From JBBSOW01 sp038259365 (lineage in GTDB: Bacteria > Actinomycetota > Actinomycetes > Propionibacteriales > Propionibacteriaceae), in assembly GCA_038259365.1 (NCBI GenBank), contig JBBSOW010000030.1:1-32753 (forward strand): 32,753 nt of DNA, given 5' to 3'. The notes beneath the pieces are model-generated. The model saw nothing but the letters and a program-made list of their open reading frames with translations, was not told where the DNA came from and searched no databases. Position 1 is the first letter of the stretch; every line of letters starts with the position of its first letter. This document shows positions 25,750 through 32,753 of the stretch, piece by piece. A program made the translations under genes and the position numbers.

Positions 25750-27509
25750 CGGCGCTGCTTGCCCTGCCCCTGCTTGCCCCGCCCTTGCTTGCTCTGCCCC
25801 TGTTTGCTCTGGGCCGGCTTGGGTTTGGTCTTGTTCTTGTTGGTCAGCTTGGCGATCTCCTGCTCCTGGGCCCGGGCGGCCTTGGATTGGGAGGTCGGCT
25901 GGTTCGGCTTCGTCGTCGTCGTCGCGGCCCCGCGCGCGGCCTTCTGCTCGACCATGGCGCGCTTTTGGCGCTGCTCTTGGGCCTTCAGCTCGTCCATGTT
26001 GAACGAGCCCAACAACACCACCGTGGCGATGCCGCCGATGGCGAACGAGATCACCGGCGACCAGCCCAGCATGACGGGCGCGGTGATGATGAGCACCATG
26101 TCGAGGCCCTTGAACAGGTTGGCCATCAACCCGGGCGGGAACGCCCCCGCCTGCGTCGCGACCATCGGCTTGCCGAAGTCGATCTGCTTGGCGGTGGTCC
26201 AACGCATCGCGCCCAATACGCCGGCCCCGGCGGTCACCACGGCGACGAGCACGGCCTGGAAGAGGTCTCTTTTCGCGACACCGTCGCCGAATCCGACGAA
26301 GGCGGGGATGGTCGCGAGCGCCCACACGACGCCGACGACCAGGGGGCCCGTGATGGCGGCCGAGCGGAGCTGAACGGTGCTGAAGGGGAAGCAGCGCGCC
26401 AGGCCGGTCGTACGGGTGAGGACCCGCAGCCCGCCCATCAGCGGGATGAGCGCGAGCCACAGGACCAGGGCGCCGAGGAAGGGGGCCAGGGTGGCCATGC
26501 CGAGCGCGTCGGCCGCGTAGGGGACGATGATCGTGGCCGCGATGGTGAACAGCGGACGCGGCGCGCGCCGGATCCGCTGCAGCTCTCGCCAGCGCAGGGC
26601 GTTGAGGCCGCTGCCGCCGCCGCGACGAGACTTCACGTGACCGCGCTCCATGGCCTCGCGCGCGACGACGATGTCGTGGGCCAGGCCCAGATCGAGGGCG
26701 TAAAAGGCCCCGGAGAGGCCCTTCACCAGCGAGCCGCCGCTGACCAACCGGGTGCGGCTCATCTGGTTCAACCGGGCGTTGGCGACCACGGCGGCGCCGA
26801 GGAGCAGCAGCAGGCCGAGAGCGCCGACGGCGCCGGCGATGAGCAGGTTGGCGGAAGCGGGCAGCGTGAGCGTGAACCAGTTGGCCGCGACCCCGACGAC
26901 GATGAGGAGCGCGAGGAACGCCACCGTCGCGGCGATCCGGGCGACGATGCGGGTGGCCAGCGTCCGATCGACGCCCTGCTCGGCGGCGGCCCAGGCCACC
27001 AGGCCGGAGCAGCCGAGGGCCGTCGCGGCCGCCCAGGCGATGATCGCGACAGGCTCGGCACCGGTCAGCAGCGTGATGAGGGCACCCACCACGGCTCCAA
27101 AGGCGAACGAGAGCAAGAGGGCGGCCACGAGCCGCCTGCGCAAGATCTTCGACCGCTTGAGGGGGGCGTCGAGCAGCCAGAAGCCCTCGGCTGCGGAGGC
27201 CAGCACCGGCCCGAAGAGCCGCGCCACCCCCAGGGCGACGGCCAGGCAGAGGGCGAACACCGCCCACGGCAGGTAGCTGCGGGCGGACTGACAGCCCAGC
27301 TGGTCGCACGAGGCGGCCACGGTCTGGGCCTTGAGCAGCACGTTGGCCGCCATGGCGCCCACCATGACGGCGGCGAACACCGCGACGTAGGCGTCAGAGA
27401 TGGCCTCGAAGACGTTGCGGGTGGCGCGCCCGTGGCGCCAGTCCTTGATGAGGCGTTGGAGTTCGCGTTCGTCGATGGCGGCACCGGCGGTGACCTTCAA
27501 TTCACTCAC
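25746..27509 (-). CDS. Large integral membrane protein, DUF6297-like, partner of the ABC ATPase
   Basis: A 587-residue protein with a basic N-terminal part (RLIKDWRHGRATRNVFEA), then many hydrophobic segments (roughly ten to twelve helices) and a 79-residue basic tail. It resembles the actinobacterial DUF6297 membrane proteins that sit beside a lone ABC ATPase; it is probably the permease of a two-gene ABC system, but I see no motif that reveals the cargo or direction. Start GTG 27509 overlaps the ATPase gene by eight bases (GTGAGTGA). The tail is Lys/Gln/Ala-rich and ends in four pentapeptide repeats. Its stop overlaps menF. The family name is from memory, not a search. Confidence 0.75.
   Translation of the reverse strand: MSELKVTAGAAIDERELQRLIKDWRHGRATRNVFEAISDAYVAVFAAVMVGAMAANVLLKAQTVAASCDQLGCQSARSYLPWAVFALCLAVALGVARLFGPVLASAAEGFWLLDAPLKRSKILRRRLVAALLLSFAFGAVVGALITLLTGAEPVAIIAWAAATALGCSGLVAWAAAEQGVDRTLATRIVARIAATVAFLALLIVVGVAANWFTLTLPASANLLIAGAVGALGLLLLLGAAVVANARLNQMSRTRLVSGGSLVKGLSGAFYALDLGLAHDIVVAREAMERGHVKSRRGGGSGLNALRWRELQRIRRAPRPLFTIAATIIVPYAADALGMATLAPFLGALVLWLALIPLMGGLRVLTRTTGLARCFPFSTVQLRSAAITGPLVVGVVWALATIPAFVGFGDGVAKRDLFQAVLVAVVTAGAGVLGAMRWTTAKQIDFGKPMVATQAGAFPPGLMANLFKGLDMVLIITAPVMLGWSPVISFAIGGIATVVLLGSFNMDELKAQEQRQKRAMVEQKAARGAATTTTKPNQPTSQSKAARAQEQEIAKLTNKNKTKPKPAQSKQGQSKQGRGKQGQGKQRR
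25749..25808 (-). repeat. Four 15-bp repeats coding (S/G)KQ(G/R)(Q/R)
   Basis: The last 20 codons of the membrane protein are four degenerate 15-bp units giving SKQGQ, SKQGR, GKQGQ and GKQRR. The array touches the stop and overlaps the menF start. Repeat number could vary by slippage without changing frame. Confidence 0.85.
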
Positions 27510-28149
27510 CGCGCGGGGCCCCCAACTCCACGATCCGCGTGGCGACGGTCTCCACCAGTGACGGCTCGTGGCTGGCGAACACGATGGCCAGGCCCTGTTC
27601 ACGCTCCTCGACGAGCCGCTGGGCCAGCCAGCCGACGCCCTCGACGTCGAGGCGCTGCTCGGGCTCGTCCAAGACGAGGAGACGCTTGGGGCGCACGAAG
27701 GCCGTGGCGAGCGCGAGGCGTCGGCGCTGGCCCGAGGACAGCGTGCCGGGGAGCTGGCCGGACTGGGGCACCAACTGCACCTCGTGCAGGATCTGATCGA
27801 CCACCTCTTCGGGCTCCAGCACGCCGTGCGCGCGGGCCAACAGATCGAGGTGCTCAACGACGCTGAGGTCGGGGAAGAAGTCTAGGTCGTCGATCACGGT
27901 GGCGACGTCGCGGCGGATGACCGCAGAAGTCTCGCTCAGCGGTTCACCGTTGACCTCGATGGTGCCCTCGTCCACCTTGTCCGCACCGATCAGGCAGCGG
28001 AGCACGGTGGACTTACCGGCGCCGTTGCGCCCGGTGAGCGCAACCGCCTCGCCGGCGTAGACGGTCAGGTCAAAGTGATCGACGATCGTCACGGGCCCGT
28101 AAGCCCGTTTGATTCCGTCGACCTTAAGAACGGTGGGTCGATTAGCCAT
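27502..28149 (-). CDS. ABC transporter ATP-binding protein
   Basis: A 215-residue nucleotide-binding domain. Walker A GRNGAGKST (40-48), signature LSSGQ (137-141), Walker B RLLVLDEPE (156-164) and His194 in SHEP are all complete. Sequence style (short, CcmA/drug-exporter-like) fits ABC exporters or membrane-remodelling systems rather than importers; no binding protein is nearby. It is the first gene of a tight set: its 3' end overlaps the membrane-protein gene by eight bases. ATG 28149 has AGGG close upstream. The gap to the hemoglobin gene (28150-28237) holds a strong hairpin. Confidence 0.9.
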   Translation of the reverse strand: MANRPTVLKVDGIKRAYGPVTIVDHFDLTVYAGEAVALTGRNGAGKSTVLRCLIGADKVDEGTIEVNGEPLSETSAVIRRDVATVIDDLDFFPDLSVVEHLDLLARAHGVLEPEEVVDQILHEVQLVPQSGQLPGTLSSGQRRRLALATAFVRPKRLLVLDEPEQRLDVEGVGWLAQRLVEEREQGLAIVFASHEPSLVETVATRIVELGAPRGE

Positions 28150-28195
28150 GCCCTAGATTCTGCCCGCTTCGGCCCAAACCACCCGCATCGACGCA

Positions 28196-28229
28196 CGGCC
28201 CGGGCTCATCCCCGCCCGTGCCCGGGTCG
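28196..28229 (-). terminator. Strong hairpin after the hemoglobin gene
   Basis: CCCGGGC (199-205 of this segment: 28199-28205) pairs perfectly with GCCCGGG (28220-28226) across a 14-nt loop, extended by two more pairs beyond one mismatch. It begins nine bases after the hemoglobin stop (28238) and precedes the ABC ATPase start. No U-tract, as usual in high-GC actinobacteria. A terminator or attenuator is the simplest reading. Confidence 0.45.
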
Positions 28230-28237
28230 GTTCCCCC

Positions 28238-28687
28238 TCAGTCCTGAAGCCCGTCCCACGACCAGTGCGGGATAGCAAGACCTGCTGGGACATCGTCGGC
28301 GGATTCTGGGTATCGCGCCATCGTGGTTGTCGTCGCCCACGCGAAGTAGTCGTGTAATACCCTGCCGAGCCCCAGATCAGCCGCCAGCCCGCCATCTGCG
28401 AGAGCTTGGTCGAAGCAGGCGATCGCGCGACGGTCCATCTCCTCGTGGTGACCGTTCCCGCTGTGCATGGCGACGACGGAACTCTCGTCACCGTAGGTGT
28501 CGCAGTAAGTCGTGGGGCCACCGAGAGCTTCGGCCCAGTAAGCCGCGAGCCGCTCGGTGTGATCGGGGTGGAAACCGTGGCTGAACGCATGCCCTACCAC
28601 CTCGTCGGCCGTCACCCGGCCATGCCACGCGCGTGCCAACCGGAGCAACCCCTCGTCACCGCCCGCGGCCTCGTACACCGGTTCCAT
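28238..28687 (-). CDS. glbO: Group II truncated hemoglobin
   Basis: A 149-residue 2-over-2 globin of the TrHbO type. The motif YWAEALGGPTTY (50-61) is the family's conserved E-helix entry, His75 is the likely proximal heme ligand, and Trp117 in YFAWATTTT is the invariant Trp of helix G in group II. These proteins bind O2 and detoxify NO or peroxide, often near the respiratory membrane. A C-terminal ~20-residue extension rich in Pro and Trp is present. ATG 28687 is preferred over the TTG at 28711: it lies seven bases after a TAGATT -10-like box, so the mRNA would be leaderless. Divergent from menG. Confidence 0.85.
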   Translation of the reverse strand: MEPVYEAAGGDEGLLRLARAWHGRVTADEVVGHAFSHGFHPDHTERLAAYWAEALGGPTTYCDTYGDESSVVAMHSGNGHHEEMDRRAIACFDQALADGGLAADLGLGRVLHDYFAWATTTTMARYPESADDVPAGLAIPHWSWDGLQD

Positions 28688-28694
28688 GATCGCC

Positions 28695-28700
28695 AATCTA
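28695..28700 (-). promoter_or_regulatory. Candidate -10 box, leaderless hemoglobin mRNA
   Basis: TAGATT (minus strand), seven bases before the ATG at 28687, fits TAnnnT. No Shine-Dalgarno precedes that ATG, which agrees with a leaderless transcript. Confidence 0.4.
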
Positions 28701-28836
28701 GTACGCGCCAACCGTCCCCGAGTGGGGTGCCGGCATGTCTGTGCTCAGAGGCCACCCAGGGGCAGTATTCGCACCTGACGGCGGGGCGAGTTCGCCGCTG
28801 GGTCCAGCGAAAGTGCCGGTTGTCGGTACCAGGTGG

Positions 28837-28842
28837 CAGAAT
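28837..28842 (+). promoter_or_regulatory. Candidate extended -10 box, leaderless menG mRNA
   Basis: TGG-CAGAAT (extended -10 TGn, then CAGAAT) ends seven bases before the menG GTG at 28850, where a start site would make the mRNA leaderless. The only purine-rich element (AGGTGG) is too far (13 bases) for a good ribosome site. First base of the hexamer is off consensus. Confidence 0.3.
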
Positions 28843-28849
28843 CACCGAC

Positions 28850-29551
28850 GTGGCGAAACAGGACTACCGGGCCAGCCTGAGCAAGCGGCGAGCCGACGTC
28901 TCGACGATGTTCGATCATGTGGCGGCTCGCTACGACCTGATGAACGATCTCATGACCCTCGGCATCGACCGGTACTGGCGACGCCTGCTCGTCCGGGCCG
29001 TCGACCCGCAACCGGGCCAACGGGTGCTCGATCTGGCCGCTGGCACCGGCACCTCCAGCCGGCCCTTCGCCGACCGCGGCGCGCTGGTCGTGCCCACCGA
29101 TATCAGCGTCGGCATGCTGGAGGTCGGCCGCACCCGGCAGCCGGACCTGAGCTTCGTCGCCGGGGACGCGCTGGGCCTACCCTTCGCCGACCACAGCTTC
29201 GACGCCGTCACAATCTCCTACGGCCTGCGCAACGTGGAACACACCGAGGCCGCGCTCGCCGAACTGCTGCGGGTGACCAAGCCGGGCGGGCGCCTGGTGA
29301 TCGCCGAGTTCTCCACCCTCACCTGGGCTCCGGTGCGCGAGCTGTACGAGAACTACGTGATGGTGGGTCTGCCCAAGATGGCCAGCCTCGTCTCCTCCAA
29401 CCCGCAGGCGTACCACTACCTGGCGGAATCGATCCTCGCCTGGCCCAGCCAAGACGGGCTCGCCGAAATGATGGCGCGCTCCGGTTGGCGGGGCGTCCAA
29501 TGGCGTAACCTCACGGGCGGCATCGTCGCCCTGCACCGCGGTTGGGCCTGA
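28850..29551 (+). CDS. menG: Demethylmenaquinone methyltransferase
   Basis: A 233-residue UbiE/MenG-type SAM-dependent C-methyltransferase that methylates demethylmenaquinone in the last step to menaquinone. Motifs: KRRADVSTMFDHVAARYDLMND (family block I, residues 12-33), SAM-binding DLAAGTGTSS (61-70), SYGLRNVEH (123-131) and KPGGRLVIAEFS (144-155). GTG 28850 is the start by homology (VAKQDYRASL); the open frame to 28406 runs over the hemoglobin gene on the other strand. The TGA shares one base with the next gene (TGATG), so the two are coupled. Confidence 0.93.
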   Translation: MAKQDYRASLSKRRADVSTMFDHVAARYDLMNDLMTLGIDRYWRRLLVRAVDPQPGQRVLDLAAGTGTSSRPFADRGALVVPTDISVGMLEVGRTRQPDLSFVAGDALGLPFADHSFDAVTISYGLRNVEHTEAALAELLRVTKPGGRLVIAEFSTLTWAPVRELYENYVMVGLPKMASLVSSNPQAYHYLAESILAWPSQDGLAEMMARSGWRGVQWRNLTGGIVALHRGWA

Positions 29552-31323
29552 TGTCTCGATGCAGCGATGAGTCGCCGAGTTTCACGCTTGACCCCTACGC
29601 CGCGAGCAGCTGCCCGGTAAAGACCCACCACAGGTTCGATCCGACCCGGACCTTTGCCCCGGGCCCCGTCCAGGACGAGGCGCTGCTCGAGATCTTCTCC
29701 GGCAGCAACGCCTTCACCGACGCCGTCTGCGACGAACTCCGCGCCCAGTTCGGCGGCTCCCTGTTGGACCTGCGCGACGTGCACGACGACGCGGCGGCCA
29801 TGGTGGCGCGTACCGAGGTGGCCATGGTCGACGGTGTCGAGGTGATCATCGGCGGGTGGCTGCCGCTCGATCTGGAGGGGCATCGCCGAGGTCGTCCCGA
29901 CATCTTGGTGCGCGGTCCCGGCACTGAGCGGGGCACGCCCGGCTACTACCCGGTCGAGGCGAAGCGGCACCGGGTCAGCGAGGCCCGAGTCGCGAGGCGG
30001 GTTCCGTGGACCATGTCGTGGACCTGGCTCGACCGTCCGCGCTGGCAGTCCTCCTCCAAGGTGCCCGATCGGGTGGCCCTGTATCGGCGGCGAGATCGGG
30101 ACATGCTGCAGATCGCGCAGTGCTGGAAGGTGCTCGAGAACGCCGGTCACGTGAGTGCGGGCCCCCGGATGGCGGGTCTCATCGGCACCGAACGGCTGCC
30201 CGGACCCGGCGGGGACGAGCGGCACGGCATCGCTTGGATCGACCTCGACGACGAACAGATGCGGACCTTTTCCCGCTCGAGCGAGAGCGGCTGGAAACTC
30301 CGCTCGCCCATGCAGCGCTACAAACACGAGCACGCGTTCCGCTGCCGGGTGGCCGAGGTCGCCATGCGCCAGGGCGAGCCCGACCCGCCTGCCCCGGTTG
30401 TCTCGCCCATCAAGGTGTACGAGTGCAACCGCTGTCCCTGGTGGGAGATCTGCCAACCGCTGTTGGATTCCGACGATCTCAGCGTCAGGATCTCCAAGGC
30501 GCCGCTAGATGTGCGCGAGATCGGCGTGCTGCGCTCCCTGGGGATCCGCACCGTCACCGATCTGGTGACCGCCGACCTCGACACCCTGCTCCCGTCCTAC
30601 CTGCCCGAGGTGCGGCACCGAACCGGCGCGGAGGAGCGGTTACGTCTCACCGCCCGACGAGCCGAGCTGATGGCCCGCGGGGTCCGGCTGGAGCGCCTCA
30701 CCGAGGCGCCCATCGAGCTGCCCCGCGCCGACATCGAGATCGACTTCGATATCGAGACCGCCCAGGACGAGCGCGTCTACCTGTGGGGGTTCCTGGTCAA
30801 CGCGCCTGGCGAACAGGCTTCGTTCCTCCCCCACGCCCGCTGGCAGGACCTGGACGACGACACCGAGATCGCCTTGGCCCGTCAAGCGCTGGGGTGGTTG
30901 AAGTCGCTGGCCGAGCGGCCCGGCCAGCCAATGATCCGGGTGTATCACTACTCCGACTACGAGCTCGTGCGGATGCGTCAGCTCGCCAAGCGCAGCGACG
31001 ACCCCCTGCTGTGGTGGGGGTTGGAATTCGCCGAAGACCACTTCGTCGACCTGTTCGGCCTCATCCGCGATCAGTACTTCGGGGTCGACGGGCTGGGTCT
31101 GAAGGTCGTGGCCCACGAGGGGGCGGGCTTCTCCTGGCGCGACGCCGACCCGGGCGGGTTGAACTCCCAACGCTGGTTCGACGATGCGGTGCACGCCGAG
31201 ACCGCCCAGGCGCGCGAACAGGCCCGCCAGCGGGTGCTGGAGTACAACGAGGACGACGTGCGCGCCACCCGGGCGGTTCGATCGTGGCTGCGCGCATCTG
31301 CGACGGAGCCGTCAGGCGGCTGA
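29551..31323 (+). CDS. TM0106-family RecB-like nuclease with RNase H-like domain
   Basis: A 590-residue two-part nuclease. The N-terminal RecB/PD-(D/E)XK domain has Asp117 (RGRPDILV) and Glu136-Ala-Lys138 (PVEAKRH) as catalytic set. Cys21 (SSCPVKTH) with Cys292, Cys295 and Cys301 (ECNRCPWWEIC) form the one-plus-three pattern of the Cas4/AddB iron-sulfur cluster. A helix-hairpin-like segment (VLRSLGIRTVTDL) follows, then an RNase H-like exonuclease domain starting DFDIE (398-402) and ending YNEDDVRATRAV. The family (TIGR03491 type) is of unknown biological role; DNA repair is the usual guess. ATG 29551 overlaps the menG stop; the 3' end overlaps the HNH gene by 12 bp. Confidence 0.88.
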   Translation: MSRCSDESPSFTLDPYAASSCPVKTHHRFDPTRTFAPGPVQDEALLEIFSGSNAFTDAVCDELRAQFGGSLLDLRDVHDDAAAMVARTEVAMVDGVEVIIGGWLPLDLEGHRRGRPDILVRGPGTERGTPGYYPVEAKRHRVSEARVARRVPWTMSWTWLDRPRWQSSSKVPDRVALYRRRDRDMLQIAQCWKVLENAGHVSAGPRMAGLIGTERLPGPGGDERHGIAWIDLDDEQMRTFSRSSESGWKLRSPMQRYKHEHAFRCRVAEVAMRQGEPDPPAPVVSPIKVYECNRCPWWEICQPLLDSDDLSVRISKAPLDVREIGVLRSLGIRTVTDLVTADLDTLLPSYLPEVRHRTGAEERLRLTARRAELMARGVRLERLTEAPIELPRADIEIDFDIETAQDERVYLWGFLVNAPGEQASFLPHARWQDLDDDTEIALARQALGWLKSLAERPGQPMIRVYHYSDYELVRMRQLAKRSDDPLLWWGLEFAEDHFVDLFGLIRDQYFGVDGLGLKVVAHEGAGFSWRDADPGGLNSQRWFDDAVHAETAQAREQARQRVLEYNEDDVRATRAVRSWLRASATEPSGG

Positions 31324-32673
31324 GGAGTCCGGCCACCCTTCGTCGGTCTCGAACTCATCCGGCGGGGTCTCATCCAGCAGAACGGCGCCGGCGGGTGGCG
31401 GGCCAAAATCTGAGTCTCGCTCGGGCACGGTGATATCGGGCAGGGTGATATCGGGCCGATCGTTTCGTGAGGTGTATCCGTTGCTGACCCGGTAGGCGTA
31501 TCCGAGCCGAGATCGCCATTCGTAGGTTCCTGGTTCGGGTTGGCTGAGCTGCCAACTGCCGTGAGTCTTGGCCCGGTGTTCCCGCCGCCCAAGAGGACCC
31601 AGATTGGACGGCCGGGTTTGGCCCGGTGGGCCGTTGGACCTATAGGGGTTAGTGTGATCCAGATCGGCGTGCACCGAGCGGGTGGTGGAGAACGGAAAGA
31701 TCGAGAAGGGTTCGCGGATCTGGAGCTGGGTGCGGATCCGTTCGGGGATCTCGTACGCGTCCGCGGCCGGGTCGCCGGCCAGGTCGAGCACCGGCAACAG
31801 CCGGACCCTGCTGTGGGCCAACAACTCGCGCACCTGGCCCAGCAGCAGCGGCCCGATCGCGTCTTCGCGAGCGACGGTTCCACCACGAACCGGGTTGGCG
31901 TCCCGTGCTTCGCGAGCGACGTGGACCACCAGGGTCGCCTCGGGCCGGGGAAGCGTGCCGCGGTCGGTGGGCCGGGCGAGCTCTCCGAGGGCTTCGGAGC
32001 GCAACTGCGGTAGTGACTCGGGTCGTCCTTCGAGGACCATCGCGTGGGCGATGGAGTCGATCGCGTTCTTCAGGCACACGGCGTCGGCGGTGTTCATCCG
32101 TGCGACCAGGGTGGAGGAGCCGTCCCCGTCGTGGTGGACGGCGACGAAGCGTTCGGCCTTCCGCTCGGCGGCGCGCTGGGCCGCCAAGGCTTGATCGGCG
32201 GAGACGATAAGGCCGTCGGCCTTGCGTGAGAGGCGGTTCCACGGCATGCGGCCCCACGACGATTGCAACCGGCGATCCACGAGCATGGCCGCGTCACGAC
32301 CCAGGCCCGCTCCGGCGCACCGTTCGGCGATCTTGCGGGCCTGCCACACCGGCACTTCGCCGCGGCCCAGGGCGGACCACAGGCGGGGATGGCGGTGCCG
32401 CAGGTTCATGACGTCGCGGATCAGCGCCCACGCCGTCGCTTCACCGATCTTGAGCATCGCCGCCAATTCAGGCACGAGGAACTCGGCGAACTCCGGGGTG
32501 CCGTCCGCCCCCGAGTCGACCAGGCGTTCCCCACCCGTGAGCTGGACCGGGCCAAGCGTGCAGGAGGCGTCGACCAGGTCGGCGATCAAGCGCACCTTTT
32601 GGACCTCGGCGCACGATATCGTCGCGACGGTATCGAGCAGCTCATCGGCGATGCCACGAATGGTTCCCTCCAT
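31312..32673 (-). CDS. DUF222 domain protein with C-terminal HNH endonuclease motif
   Basis: A 453-residue actinobacterial DUF222/HNH protein, related to the 13E12 repeat family of mycobacteria. The N-terminal ~300 residues are the helical DUF222 domain (AEFLVPELAAMLKIGEATAWALI, WQARKIAE). The HNH motif begins at Asp339-His340 (DLDHTNPY) and continues with Asn in PSNLGPLGRREHRAKTHG; the zinc-type cysteine and first His of the usual LCRxHH are replaced (GRREH), as in some members. The C terminus is acidic and Pro-rich. These genes occur in many copies per genome and are sometimes linked to mobile elements, but no inverted repeats are seen here. ATG 32673 chosen; TTG 32685 possible. Neither has a clear ribosome site. 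Confidence 0.87.
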   Translation of the reverse strand: MEGTIRGIADELLDTVATISCAEVQKVRLIADLVDASCTLGPVQLTGGERLVDSGADGTPEFAEFLVPELAAMLKIGEATAWALIRDVMNLRHRHPRLWSALGRGEVPVWQARKIAERCAGAGLGRDAAMLVDRRLQSSWGRMPWNRLSRKADGLIVSADQALAAQRAAERKAERFVAVHHDGDGSSTLVARMNTADAVCLKNAIDSIAHAMVLEGRPESLPQLRSEALGELARPTDRGTLPRPEATLVVHVAREARDANPVRGGTVAREDAIGPLLLGQVRELLAHSRVRLLPVLDLAGDPAADAYEIPERIRTQLQIREPFSIFPFSTTRSVHADLDHTNPYRSNGPPGQTRPSNLGPLGRREHRAKTHGSWQLSQPEPGTYEWRSRLGYAYRVSNGYTSRNDRPDITLPDITVPERDSDFGPPPAGAVLLDETPPDEFETDEGWPDSSAA

Positions 32674-32753
32674 GAAACAAGTCAATCAGGAGGCTCAGAC
32701 ACTTTTCGGCCCGAGCCAAAGCAATCTTTAGGATCTCCGATCTCCTCACCCAC

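Noticed and set aside
25750..27309. Extension of the menF frame to 949 codons
   Set aside because: The extra part overlaps the membrane-protein gene in another frame and is Arg/Gly-rich; the ATG at 25749 fits the family.
25785..27866. 693-codon plus-strand frame opposite the membrane protein
   Set aside because: Mirror frame; low-complexity and without family features.
31312..32673. Mobile element carrying the DUF222/HNH gene
   Set aside because: No terminal repeats, integrase or duplicated target are visible, and the gene's 3' end is interlocked with the neighbouring nuclease gene.

Overview
The window is a high-GC actinobacterial chromosome segment. Supporting signs are a 14-subunit complex I operon with long acidic or proline-rich tails on its subunits, menaquinone genes around it, a DUF222/HNH endonuclease, many ATGA and GTGA stop/start overlaps, frequent GTG starts and several promoters that look leaderless. 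The gene content would suit the Propionibacteriales, but the genus cannot be fixed from this sequence alone.

Layout. 1-1433 (+): the 3' part of an unrecognised membrane-anchored or secreted protein gene, overlapped by a gene for a secreted PKD-like protein; the first ~950 bp look poorer in GC than the rest. 1468-2694 (-): a MmcQ/YjbR-family protein and a compact ABC-type ATPase. 2873-4024 (+): a sarcosine/N-methyltryptophan oxidase-family flavoenzyme. 4112-22880 (-): one long apparent transcription unit, read menJ-like reductase, nuoA-B-C-D-E-F-G-H-I-J-K-L-M-N, long-chain polyprenyl diphosphate synthase. 23027-28149 (-): ABC ATPase, a large membrane protein, isochorismate synthase, then an acyltransferase-3 membrane protein. 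28238-29551: a truncated hemoglobin (-) divergent from menG (+). 29551-31323 (+): a TM0106-type RecB-like nuclease, converging with a DUF222/HNH endonuclease gene (31312-32673, -). No gene-free stretch exceeds 300 bp.

How the genes work together. Nearly everything from 4.1 to 29.5 kb serves a menaquinone-based respiratory chain. Isochorismate synthase opens the naphthoquinone branch, the polyprenyl synthase makes the side chain, MenG methylates demethylmenaquinone, the MenJ-like reductase probably saturates side-chain double bonds, and complex I reduces the quinone with NADH while pumping protons. The truncated hemoglobin may handle O2 or NO near this chain.

Most unusual part. Between nuoD and nuoE lie two nearly identical tandem 104-bp units. 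Each encodes a 35-residue ORF that starts on the preceding stop codon and stops on the following start codon (ATGA overlaps throughout), so nuoD-mini1-mini2-nuoE form an unbroken chain of stop/start junctions. Other gaps in the same unit (before menJ, menJ-nuoA, nuoA-nuoB) are bridged by still smaller ORFs of 11, 15 and 19 codons. These could be coupling peptides, regulatory leaders, or consequences of high GC; the tandem pair is the strongest candidate for something undescribed.
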